Assembly (NCBI GenBank): GCA_050633365.1
Contig: JBOEGJ010000045.1
Coordinates: 148,770 to 212,769 of the forward strand
Direction: 5' to 3'
From: Pseudomaricurvus sp050633365
Lineage (GTDB): Bacteria; Pseudomonadota; Gammaproteobacteria; Pseudomonadales; Cellvibrionaceae
DNA length: 64,000 nucleotides
Shown: piece by piece, positions 51,055 to 59,009 of the stretch
How positions within the stretch are numbered: position 1 is the stretch's first letter
Layout of the letters: the number at the start of each line of letters is the position of its first letter
Notes under the pieces: model-generated
The model's input: the letters and a program-made list of their open reading frames with translations, nothing else
The model's database searches: none
What the model was told of the DNA's origin: nothing
Position numbers and translations under genes: made by a program

Positions 51055-52497
51055 ATGTACAACCAAGATCCGCTAAAAGAGAAAAAACAATCGACTGATT
51101 TTGAGTTCATTTTTCACGATCAGCCAAAGTTGAGTAACGTCGTTTCATTGCCCGCTCGTCGTGATCGCGCGGGTGCCTCGGTGAGCATTATGGGGATGGG
51201 TTACGTCGGCGCGGTTTCCAGCGCTTGTTTTTGCAGCCTAGGGCACTCAGTTATTGGCATTGATCCCGATGCAAGTAAAACCGTAGTGCTTAACTCTGGT
51301 CGATCGCCGATTGTGGAAAGTGGTCTTGAGGATCTGCTCTATGAAGCACGTCGTGAAAGATCCTTCTTTGCCACTCGCTACACGCACGAGGCTATCTTAG
51401 AAACCGATATCACGCTCGTGAGTGTCGGCACGCCGAGTGATGCCAGCGGAGCGTGTGACCTCACTTTTTTGAAACAAGCCACAGAGCAAATTGGCAAAGC
51501 AATCGCCTGTAAAGACAGCTATCACGTTGTGGTCTATCGCAGTACGGTACCGCCAAAGACCACTCGAGACATTATGATTCCCATTCTTGAAGAGTCTTCA
51601 GGGAAACGTTGTGGCTCGGATTTTGGGGTCGCATTTAATCCCGAGTTTTTGCGCGAAAGCACTGCTGTTGATGATTTCTATCACCCTCCAAAAACGGTGA
51701 TTGGCGCAATCGATACGGCCTCTGCCCGAGTGGTTGAGCGTCTTTACGCGAGTGTAGAAGGTGAGGTGATCGTGACCAGTTTGGAGTCGGCTGAATTTGT
51801 GAAATACGTCGATAATACCTGGCACGCGTTGAAGGTCAGCTTTGGTAACGAGATTGGTCGATTGTGCAAAGCCGTCGGAGTTGATAGTCACGATGTGATG
51901 GACATTTTTTTATCCGACACCAAACTGAATATTTCTCCTTATTACCTAAAACCAGGCTTTGCCTTTGGAGGATCATGTCTTCCCAAAGATACACGAGGCA
52001 TTGCACACTTGGGGCGTGAGCTGGGTGTCGAACTGCCGGTGATCAATCATATTAATGATTCAAATGAGCAGCACATCGAACATACCATGGAACTCGTGCG
52101 CAACAGTAAATGCCATAAGGTAGGGCTGGTGGGTGTGACCTTTAAGGCCGGCACCGACGATCTGAGGGAAAGCCCTGCGGTTACTTTATTACAGAGATTG
52201 TTGAGCGAAGGTTTTGAGGTGTCTTTCTACGATCCCTGTATCAATCCCAAAAGTAAACTGGTCGCTAATTCGGAACTGAATCAAAAACTCTTATCTTGCC
52301 AGAGGGCCAATCTAAGTGACTTTAGTCAAAGCGATTTTCAATTCGCGCCAGAGCTTCTGTTGGTCAGTCACGATGCCGATTACGCGCGCAGCTTGGTCAA
52401 TCACTGCGATGAAGACCAAACAGTTATTGATTTGGTGCGTTTGTCGCAGATGCCACACTCATCGCGGGCGCAAAACTATTCAGGCATCTGCTGGTGA
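51055..52497 (+). CDS. algD: GDP-mannose 6-dehydrogenase (AlgD-like)
   Basis: This 480-residue enzyme would oxidise GDP-mannose to GDP-mannuronate, the committed alginate precursor. It has the NAD-binding loop IMGMGYVGAVSSACF, the GRSPIVESGLE segment typical of GDP-mannose dehydrogenases, FNPEFLRE, and the catalytic Cys308 in GGSCLPKD. Pseudomonas AlgD has this cysteine at residue 268, so this protein carries an N-terminal extension of about 40 hydrophilic residues before the Rossmann fold. The extension is probably genuine, since the ATG has a GAGGG site upstream and lies downstream of the sigma-54 promoter. Confidence 0.9.
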   Translation: MYNQDPLKEKKQSTDFEFIFHDQPKLSNVVSLPARRDRAGASVSIMGMGYVGAVSSACFCSLGHSVIGIDPDASKTVVLNSGRSPIVESGLEDLLYEARRERSFFATRYTHEAILETDITLVSVGTPSDASGACDLTFLKQATEQIGKAIACKDSYHVVVYRSTVPPKTTRDIMIPILEESSGKRCGSDFGVAFNPEFLRESTAVDDFYHPPKTVIGAIDTASARVVERLYASVEGEVIVTSLESAEFVKYVDNTWHALKVSFGNEIGRLCKAVGVDSHDVMDIFLSDTKLNISPYYLKPGFAFGGSCLPKDTRGIAHLGRELGVELPVINHINDSNEQHIEHTMELVRNSKCHKVGLVGVTFKAGTDDLRESPAVTLLQRLLSEGFEVSFYDPCINPKSKLVANSELNQKLLSCQRANLSDFSQSDFQFAPELLLVSHDADYARSLVNHCDEDQTVIDLVRLSQMPHSSRAQNYSGICW

Positions 52498-52589
52498 TCG
52501 AACGGTAGTTGTTAAACGGCATTAGGCTTTTTGGAATAGCGAAATATTACGAAAAGTCAAAGCTCAATTTACTCTGAGAGGTTGTCATC

Positions 52590-53999
52590 ATGGAAACGAT
52601 TTTACCGGTAGTAATTTGCGGCGGTTCGGGTTCACGTCTGTGGCCCCTATCTCGCGCCACACATCCAAAGCAGTTCTTAAGTCTCACCAGTGAAAGTTCA
52701 CTGTTGCAAATGACACTGGATCGTATCAGCTTTCTTTCTCAAGCGCCTATGCTCGTGTGTAATCAGGAACATCGTTTCATGGTCGCCGAACAATTGAGAG
52801 CTCACGGGACAAGCGCCTCGCATGTGTTGCTCGAGCCTATTCAGCGAAATACAGCGCCAGCCATTGCCTTGGCTGCCATGAAGTCACAAGAGCAAGGCGA
52901 GGATCCGTTGTTGCTGATCCTTCCTTCGGATCATGTTATGAATGATCAAGCCGCCTTTGCTAGAGCTATTTGTCACGCCGCTGAGTTTGCAGACAATGGT
53001 ATGTTAATGACTTTTGGTATCACCCCGTCTAGAGCTGAATCAGGCTATGGCTATATTCACGTGGGGCTAGAGTTGGGTGATAACGCCCACGTGATTGATC
53101 AATTCATTGAAAAACCCGGGCAACATTTAGCAGATGAATACGCTCAGTCGGATGACTATTATTGGAACAGCGGTATCTTTATGTTTCGTGCATCAAGCTT
53201 TCTCAAAGAGCTCGAAACCTACCACGAGGAAATTTACGCCGTCTGTCTCGAAATAATGAAGACTCAGCGTGAACAATCCGAATACGTCTACTTCGATCAA
53301 TCCACGTTCACCTTGTGCCCCAGTCAGTCCATCGACTTTGCGGTTATGGAGTGCACTTTCAATGCTGCCATGGTGCCCCTGGATGCAGATTGGAGTGATG
53401 TTGGTAGCTGGCAAGCGCTGTGGGAGATTTGTGATAAAGATGATCGCGACAACGTCATTCAAGGAGATGCTCTGGCCTATGAGTCGAATCGTTGCTTGGT
53501 GAAAAGTGAGCACCGATTGGTGAGTTTGGTGGGGGTTGAGGATTTGGTGGTGGTAGAAACGCGAGATGCGGTTATGATCGCCCACAAAGACAATACCCAG
53601 AGCATCAAAAAAGTCACGGAGCAGCTTGAGCGAGAGGGACGAGAAGAGCACATCACTCACCGACAAGTGATGCGTCCTTGGGGCAAGTTCGACTCAATCG
53701 ACAAGGGTGAACGCTTTCAGGTTAAGCACATTACCGTGATGCCTGGCGAGAAATTATCGCTGCAGCTACATCACCATCGTGCGGAGCATTGGATAGTGGT
53801 TTCGGGCACGGCGGGGGTCACTTGTGGTGACGAGATCAAATTACTCAGTGAGAACCAGTCGGTTTATATACCCATCGGCGTAACCCACAGCCTCGAAAAC
53901 CCAGGGAAGGTGCCTCTTGAACTGATCGAGGTGCAATCTGGAGCCTATCTAGGTGAAGACGACATTGTTCGCTTCGAGGATCGTTATCACCGAGTTTAA
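52590..53999 (+). CDS. algA: Mannose-1-phosphate guanylyltransferase / mannose-6-phosphate isomerase (AlgA-like)
   Basis: This 469-residue bifunctional enzyme makes GDP-mannose. The N-terminal nucleotidyltransferase domain has CGGSGSRLWPLSR and FIEKPGQ; the C-terminal cupin isomerase domain has RPWGKFDS, QLHHHRAEHW and GVTHSLENPG, with the metal-binding histidines visible. Together with AlgD it supplies GDP-mannuronate to Alg8. It follows algD by 92 bp, with AGAGG 8 bp before the ATG, and no promoter or terminator stands out in between, so it is probably co-transcribed with algD. Confidence 0.93.
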   Translation: METILPVVICGGSGSRLWPLSRATHPKQFLSLTSESSLLQMTLDRISFLSQAPMLVCNQEHRFMVAEQLRAHGTSASHVLLEPIQRNTAPAIALAAMKSQEQGEDPLLLILPSDHVMNDQAAFARAICHAAEFADNGMLMTFGITPSRAESGYGYIHVGLELGDNAHVIDQFIEKPGQHLADEYAQSDDYYWNSGIFMFRASSFLKELETYHEEIYAVCLEIMKTQREQSEYVYFDQSTFTLCPSQSIDFAVMECTFNAAMVPLDADWSDVGSWQALWEICDKDDRDNVIQGDALAYESNRCLVKSEHRLVSLVGVEDLVVVETRDAVMIAHKDNTQSIKKVTEQLEREGREEHITHRQVMRPWGKFDSIDKGERFQVKHITVMPGEKLSLQLHHHRAEHWIVVSGTAGVTCGDEIKLLSENQSVYIPIGVTHSLENPGKVPLELIEVQSGAYLGEDDIVRFEDRYHRV

Positions 54000-54135
54000 G
54001 GTTCTCACTAGGACGGTATTCAGGTTTCTCATATCAATGAGCCTAAAACCGATACCAGCTCCTAGGCTATACTGACAAAAAGGTGAGGGTACCTCCCTTG
54101 TCTTCTTTTGTCAGAAATATCAGCGGGAGTTAACT

Positions 54136-54417
54136 ATGTTAATGATGTTGAGAGAATCGGGCGATCTTATTGAGCTAAAGCAACCTCAAAACTTATGGGA
54201 TCCCTACGAGCACAGCGTCGAAGCTTGGCGTTTGTCCGGCGAGGAGCAACAAGATCTCGAAAGCTACAGCAAAGACGATCTTGCGTTTATGTCCGGTGAG
54301 GCGCTGCCCAAGTGCTGGTGTAACGTGCACTACCGCGATGACGAGTGGCAGGGCTATTGCTTCGAGCCAACCACGGCCACATCACCGGCGGGACCGATAA
54401 ACTACTACGGCGCTTAA
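54136..54417 (+). CDS. Small acidic hypothetical protein
   Basis: This 93-residue protein is not recognised. It is acidic, with no signal peptide or membrane segment. Its C-terminal third holds three cysteines (KCWCNVHYRDDEWQGYC) that could bind a metal, and it ends in an Ala/Gly/Pro-rich tail. GGGAG 7 bp before the ATG supports translation. It lies between algA and gltX in its own transcription context. It could be a conserved accessory protein of unknown role, but I see no family signature. Confidence 0.55.
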   Translation: MLMMLRESGDLIELKQPQNLWDPYEHSVEAWRLSGEEQQDLESYSKDDLAFMSGEALPKCWCNVHYRDDEWQGYCFEPTTATSPAGPINYYGA

Positions 54418-54560
54418 TTCGCAGCCTCGTCCAGTTAAATATAGTCCAGTCCAGCCCAGTCCAGCGTGAGGCGAGGAGGCATCTGGCCAACAGTAGATGT
54501 TTTCAGTCCGCACCAAAGGGCGATATCTTCAAAAACCTATCTGTCGTCGATTGATGTGCG

Positions 54561-54566
54561 TATAAT
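54561..54566 (+). promoter_or_regulatory. Candidate -10 element for gltX
   Basis: A perfect TATAAT lies 51 bp before the gltX ATG. No good -35 hexamer is seen 16-18 bp upstream, so only the -10 is called. Confidence 0.4.
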
Positions 54567-54617
54567 CTCGGCCTTTCAAAATTCCCTTCACGACCTGACC
54601 GAGAGAACTCCACGTCG

Positions 54618-56111
54618 ATGACTGTCCGCACTCGTATTGCCCCGTCACCCACCGGTGATCCACACGTAGGCACCGCCTATATCGCTCTGTTTAATCTGTG
54701 TTTTGCTCGCCAGCACGGCGGTCAATTTATTCTGCGTATCGAAGATACAGACCAAGCGCGTTCTACCGCCGAATCCGAGCAGTCGATTTTCGATAGCCTG
54801 CGCTGGATGGGATTGGACTGGGATGAAGGCCCAGACAAAGGCGGCGATTTTGGCCCTTACCGCCAGAGCGAGCGGCGCGACATCTACGCCGAGCACGCAC
54901 AGTTGCTGGTGGACAAAGGCCATGCGTTCCATTGCTATCGCACCTCAGAAGAGCTCGATGAGCTGCGTGCAGCGCGCCGTGAGGCCGGTGGCTTTACCGC
55001 ACTTAAGCCCAGCGAGCTGAAACTCTCAGACGAAGAAGTGGCCAAGCGCAAAGCCGCGGGTATGCCCTTTGTGGTTCGCATGAACGTGCCTGAAGGCGAG
55101 GGGCCTTGCCCAGTGGACGACATGCTTCGCGGCACCATTGAGTTGGATTGGGGTCAAGTCGACGCTCAAATCCTGCTTAAATCCGACGGTATGCCCACTT
55201 ACCACTTGGCCAATGTGGTGGATGATCACCTGATGGAAATCACCCACGTATTGCGTGGTGAAGAGTGGATCAACTCGGCACCCAAACATAAATTGCTGTA
55301 CGAGTACTTCGGCTGGGATATGCCACAGTTGTGCCATTTGCCGCTGCTGCGTAACCCCGACAAATCCAAGTTAAGTAAACGCAAAAACCCCACCTCGATC
55401 CTGTATTACCAAAAAATGGGTTACTTGCCCGAGGCCTTGGTGAACTACTTGGGCCGTATGGGCTGGTCGATGCCCGACGAGAGCGAGAAGTTCACTCTGC
55501 AGCAAATGATGGACAACTTCGATGTTCAGCGTGTCTCCTTGGGTGGCCCGATTTTCGATGTCGAGAAGCTCTCCTGGCTCAACAGCCTGTGGATCCGTGA
55601 AGACTTGTCTCTAGAGCAGCTGGCCGATCGTCTGCAAGATTGGATGTTCAATCGCGAGAACCTAATGGCGGTATTGCCACAAGCGCAAACGCGTATGAAT
55701 ACCCTCAGCGATTTTGCTCCTTTAACGGCGTTTCTCGCCTCGGGCCAATTGCCCCTGACCAGCGCCAGTTTTGATGAGTCAAAGCTCGACGAAGAGCAGC
55801 TTAAGCAAGTGCTGCAATTTGCCTTGTGGCGTCTAGAGGCGCTGCGCACTTGGGAGCGCGACGACATCTTCGAGACGTTAAAAACCCTCGCCGGCGAGCT
55901 CGACATCAAACTCAAAGACTTCTTGGCGCCACTGTTTATCGCCATTGCGGGTACTACCGCATCCTTTTCGGTGATGGATTCGATGGTATTGCTTGGCCCC
56001 GACATGAGCCGCGCGCGTTTGCGTCACGCCTTGAACGTGCGAATTGGCGAACTGGGTAAAAAGCAGATGAAGAAACTTGATAAAGCATACGCTGCACTGG
56101 GTAAGCGCTAG
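54618..56111 (+). CDS. gltX: Glutamyl-tRNA synthetase
   Basis: This 497-residue class I aminoacyl-tRNA synthetase charges tRNA-Glu with glutamate. The N terminus has RIAPSPTGDPHVGTA (HIGH-type motif, read HVGT), RIEDTDQARS follows near residue 40, and the KMSKS-type loop reads KLSKRKN near residue 255. The C-terminal anticodon-binding domain is full length. It has a purine-rich ribosome site and a strong terminator about 160 bp after its stop. It is a single-copy housekeeping gene and a reliable marker of the core chromosome. Confidence 0.97.
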   Translation: MTVRTRIAPSPTGDPHVGTAYIALFNLCFARQHGGQFILRIEDTDQARSTAESEQSIFDSLRWMGLDWDEGPDKGGDFGPYRQSERRDIYAEHAQLLVDKGHAFHCYRTSEELDELRAARREAGGFTALKPSELKLSDEEVAKRKAAGMPFVVRMNVPEGEGPCPVDDMLRGTIELDWGQVDAQILLKSDGMPTYHLANVVDDHLMEITHVLRGEEWINSAPKHKLLYEYFGWDMPQLCHLPLLRNPDKSKLSKRKNPTSILYYQKMGYLPEALVNYLGRMGWSMPDESEKFTLQQMMDNFDVQRVSLGGPIFDVEKLSWLNSLWIREDLSLEQLADRLQDWMFNRENLMAVLPQAQTRMNTLSDFAPLTAFLASGQLPLTSASFDESKLDEEQLKQVLQFALWRLEALRTWERDDIFETLKTLAGELDIKLKDFLAPLFIAIAGTTASFSVMDSMVLLGPDMSRARLRHALNVRIGELGKKQMKKLDKAYAALGKR

Positions 56112-56194
56112 AAAGCTCGCTCGCTTAATTCTGAAGTTGGTTAATCCAGAACGACTTCAGTGACTAGGTTGTAAGTAACTTACTTCAGTAACTA

Positions 56195-56230
56195 CGTCGT
56201 CAGTGCTGCGTCGTCAGTGCTGCGTCGTCA
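56195..56230 (+). repeat. Short tandem repeat
   Basis: A 14-bp unit (CGTCGTCAGTGCTG) occurs twice and then in part, between the gltX stop codon and its terminator. No coding role is visible. Confidence 0.75.
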
Positions 56231-56269
56231 GACTACTCAGCAATCGAGAATGCACTTCGGTGAGACGCA

Positions 56270-56301
56270 AAAGCAAAGCCCCAAAAGGCTTTGCTTTTTT
56301 T
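56270..56301 (+). terminator. Rho-independent terminator of gltX
   Basis: An 11-bp stem (56270-56280 with 56287-56297) and 6-base loop are followed by a T run. It lies about 160 bp after the gltX stop. Confidence 0.88.
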
Positions 56302-56949
56302 ATGCCTGATGCAAGGGGGCTAGGAGCCTCGCTTCTCCAAAGTCTGAATGCTACAGAGTCTGATTCCTTTTCCTTTTCGTTCCAAGGCTCGGCCTCTTCA
56401 TGGCTCGAGTGGTCACCAGGATCCACCCTCAACCCTCAACTCTCACCCCTAAAGAAAGCTAGGTTCCCTAGTTCGGTAGATCAAGACATCACTCAGCCAT
56501 CTCCCCAATCGGCCATGGTATCGCCATACGGTGTTATAAGAACATTTTTGCTCAGACCAATGAGTCATTAGATACGGTTGATATAAGCAGTTAAGCCGCA
56601 AATGCCATGTCTTAGAAAGAAACGGTTTAAAACGTAGGGTTATTACACGTGTGTTTACGCGACAGTGATATTAAACTTGCATCACACCAATAGTGTTAAA
56701 TGCGTCACAAAAAATGATGATTTGAGGTTTTAGGCGTCACGCAGCAGGAAAAAGATCAGTGCTCTTGCCTGCGATCGACTTTCGGCGGATCAGTTGTTGT
56801 CGAGCCTGCCTTCGGCGCCAAGCAAGCGTTCAACACAGTAGAACACCACAACAATAATAAAACGATAGAAGGATACAGAAACACCGCACGCTCCGTTGGG
56901 GGAGGGTCGTCAAGGGTGAAATGAATTCCCAAGAGGTTGGATATACAGA
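56302..56949. other. Intergenic region upstream of the first FimV-like gene
   Basis: No gene is supported here. A possible frame of about 120 codons (56203-56571) has no ribosome site and includes the gltX terminator, so I reject it. A direct repeat of GCGTCAC occurs near 56700-56740, and an A-rich stretch (56840-56880) precedes the FimV-like gene, but no clear promoter is seen. Confidence 0.5.
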
Positions 56950-58452
56950 ATGTTGTTTACTCGCGTTATTAAGTCTACAAGCGTGCTGCTGATTAGCTTG
57001 ATCTGCAGTCTCTCTGCTGTTGCAGCTCCAGATGCTGCGATCTCAGCTAGTGCCAGCACTTCAGACAGCCTTCTACAAGACAAAGCCACCGGCACTCTCC
57101 AAAACAAAGCCGACAGTGCTTCACAGATTAAAGTCACCGGCACTGCACTAAAGGTAGCCGCTCAGCGCGAATTGCTCATGCGACGCCTAGCCCAGCTCGA
57201 GGCAGACAACGATCGCCTGCGCCAGCAATTGAGCCAAGTTCAATCCTCCGATGAATCAGTGCGTTCACTGGAGCAAGTCCTAGCCCAACACAGTGATCTC
57301 ATCGAAAAGCTACGTCGCACCCAAATAAACAGCGGCGCAGCGGCCCAGGCCCAAATCGTCTCTGTTAGTGCGGCCACTCCGGTTAGAGAGTACGCCATAC
57401 CGGCGCAGCCCAATAATGACTCCGCCGCTCATCAAAACGGCTTTCAGGTAGAGCGCTATCAGGCGCCCGCTGCAGGTCAGAGCCAAATCCTATCGAGCGC
57501 TAGCGCTCGCTCTGAACTGGATTCTCAGTTTGCTCCAACAGGCATAAATCCGGTGAACACCTTGGCCGAGCAATCATCTGCCGCGTTTTGGTCCCTAGAG
57601 TTGGCGGGGGCGTCGGGTGTGCTGGCGCTGATTGGCGCGTTGGTGCTGTTATTTGTGGTTACTGTACTGCGCAAATCTTATTGGATGCCTCGCCAATGCT
57701 TGGTGAAGCGGCCAGCCGCTCGGGTGAGCGAGAAAGGCCTAGCGGCCGATCTTGCCGAAGGTTACTCGCGAGTTGCCAATACCAATACTAAAGCCAATAC
57801 CTCACAGCCAGCCCGCAATCAAGCCAGCAGCGCTCAGATCGAGCAAGAGCCAGCGTTAAGCGATCAGGAACAGGCCCGCCGAGATCAACAATCCATGGCG
57901 CGTATGCTAGAGCAGGGCTTGGCTCTGTCGGACGATGATCAGGCGTTAATGACCGATAGCAGCTCTAACTCCTGTGCCTCTAATACTGGTACCTCTAATA
58001 CCAGTGCCTCTAATACCGGTGCGAATAGCCAACCCAAAACTGCTCAAGAGCACTCTGCGCGGAAGAAGGTTTCTAGGGTGACGTCTAAGCAGCCGAAGAA
58101 CCCATTGGCAGATGAATACGATCTGTTGGGCTCAAGCGGCTTTGACGGTGGCTTTTCTGAAAGTGATGAGTTCGACGAGCTGTTCGAGCAGGCCGCTCAG
58201 GTGCCCGAGGGCAAAGAAGTCTCTGAAGTCTCTAAGGCTAAGGGTAAGACATCGTGCCGTCGCAGCGATGAGGACGTCCTGCGCAGCATTCGCGAGAAGA
58301 CCTTTGACTACGTTGCCCCCGATCTCGACGATGGTGCTTACCTCGTTGAAGAGGGCTGCGACGATCTCGATAAGTACATGGAAATAGCCTTCATTGAACC
58401 ACCTGCAGTTGAACTGGATGAAGCGAGGGAGCGTCGCGGACGCTCTTTGTAA
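56950..58452 (+). CDS. FimV-related single-pass inner-membrane protein
   Basis: This 500-residue protein has a signal peptide (LLISLICSLSAVAAPDA), a periplasmic coiled coil at about 65-130 (LAQLEADNDRLRQQL), one transmembrane helix at about 218-240 (GVLALIGALVLLFVVTVL) and a long cytoplasmic, low-complexity acidic part. It lacks the FimV N-terminal and LysM domains. Its last 60 residues share a pattern with the end of the FimV-like protein at 59010: an IRE/DK helix, a Tyr-Pro-rich turn, VEEG..D..DKYMEIAFIE and PPAVELDEA. The two probably work together as a polar scaffold of the FimV/HubP type. Three in-frame 15-bp units (about 57977-58021) encode a Ser-Asn-Thr-rich repeat. Confidence 0.7.
   Translation: MLFTRVIKSTSVLLISLICSLSAVAAPDAAISASASTSDSLLQDKATGTLQNKADSASQIKVTGTALKVAAQRELLMRRLAQLEADNDRLRQQLSQVQSSDESVRSLEQVLAQHSDLIEKLRRTQINSGAAAQAQIVSVSAATPVREYAIPAQPNNDSAAHQNGFQVERYQAPAAGQSQILSSASARSELDSQFAPTGINPVNTLAEQSSAAFWSLELAGASGVLALIGALVLLFVVTVLRKSYWMPRQCLVKRPAARVSEKGLAADLAEGYSRVANTNTKANTSQPARNQASSAQIEQEPALSDQEQARRDQQSMARMLEQGLALSDDDQALMTDSSSNSCASNTGTSNTSASNTGANSQPKTAQEHSARKKVSRVTSKQPKNPLADEYDLLGSSGFDGGFSESDEFDELFEQAAQVPEGKEVSEVSKAKGKTSCRRSDEDVLRSIREKTFDYVAPDLDDGAYLVEEGCDDLDKYMEIAFIEPPAVELDEARERRGRSL
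57977..58021 (+). repeat. In-frame 15-bp minisatellite
   Basis: Three imperfect copies of a unit like GCCTCTAATACYGGT encode A/T-S-N-T-G/S. Slippage here would change protein length by five residues without a frameshift. Confidence 0.7.
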
Positions 58453-59009
58453 GTCGCTCACCGTCGCGCTTCAGCGTAATTGCATTAGACCTCCTGCAGC
58501 ATAACCCTTCTAAAGAATCTCTGAGTAAACTCATAGCCTTTATAAGCCATCGCTCTTGCGCGTTGGCTCTTCTGAGGTATGTTCTAAAGAGCCAACTCAA
58601 CGCCGGCTCAGAACTATTCCAGGGCTATTTTGGATTGGCCTCAAGATTGTCTCAAACCCGCTTTATGTCCATTTTCCAATGTTGTTATTAAGGCGTACTG
58701 CCACTAACAGATACTGGCAAATCAATAGAAAATCTCGGGGTCGCTAAGCACAACTTTTGTCACAAGTATTCCTCCCATTAGAGTCAATTAAACTAACAAA
58801 AACTTGATAGTTTTTTGGGCCTACTTCCATGCCTCTCTTTAGTCGAAAACGGTTTAATTTCGAGCCGATATCGGGGCGGCTTTACGCGCCAATCTTCCTA
58901 TACTCAAAAAGACATAATGAAAAACTGGGTGACAGGTTAGTCGAGACTCTTAACTCAAGAGCTCTACCAATCAGGAGTCTCCTAGAGGGCATCAACAGGG
59001 AGTAAGGCG
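58453..59009. other. Intergenic region between the FimV-like genes
   Basis: This is a 557-bp gap without a supported gene. It contains a perfect 10-bp inverted repeat, 58562-58571 with 58587-58596, separated by 15 bases and lacking a T run, so it may be an operator or RNA hairpin rather than a terminator. A promoter for the downstream FimV-like gene is expected here, but no clear pair is seen. Confidence 0.5.

Noticed and set aside
53193..53666. 157-codon - strand frame opposite algA
   Set aside because: It is wholly antisense to a well-supported enzyme gene and has no motif.
56203..56571. Possible 122-codon frame after gltX
   Set aside because: It includes the gltX terminator and a 14-bp tandem repeat, has no ribosome site, and its composition is not protein-like.
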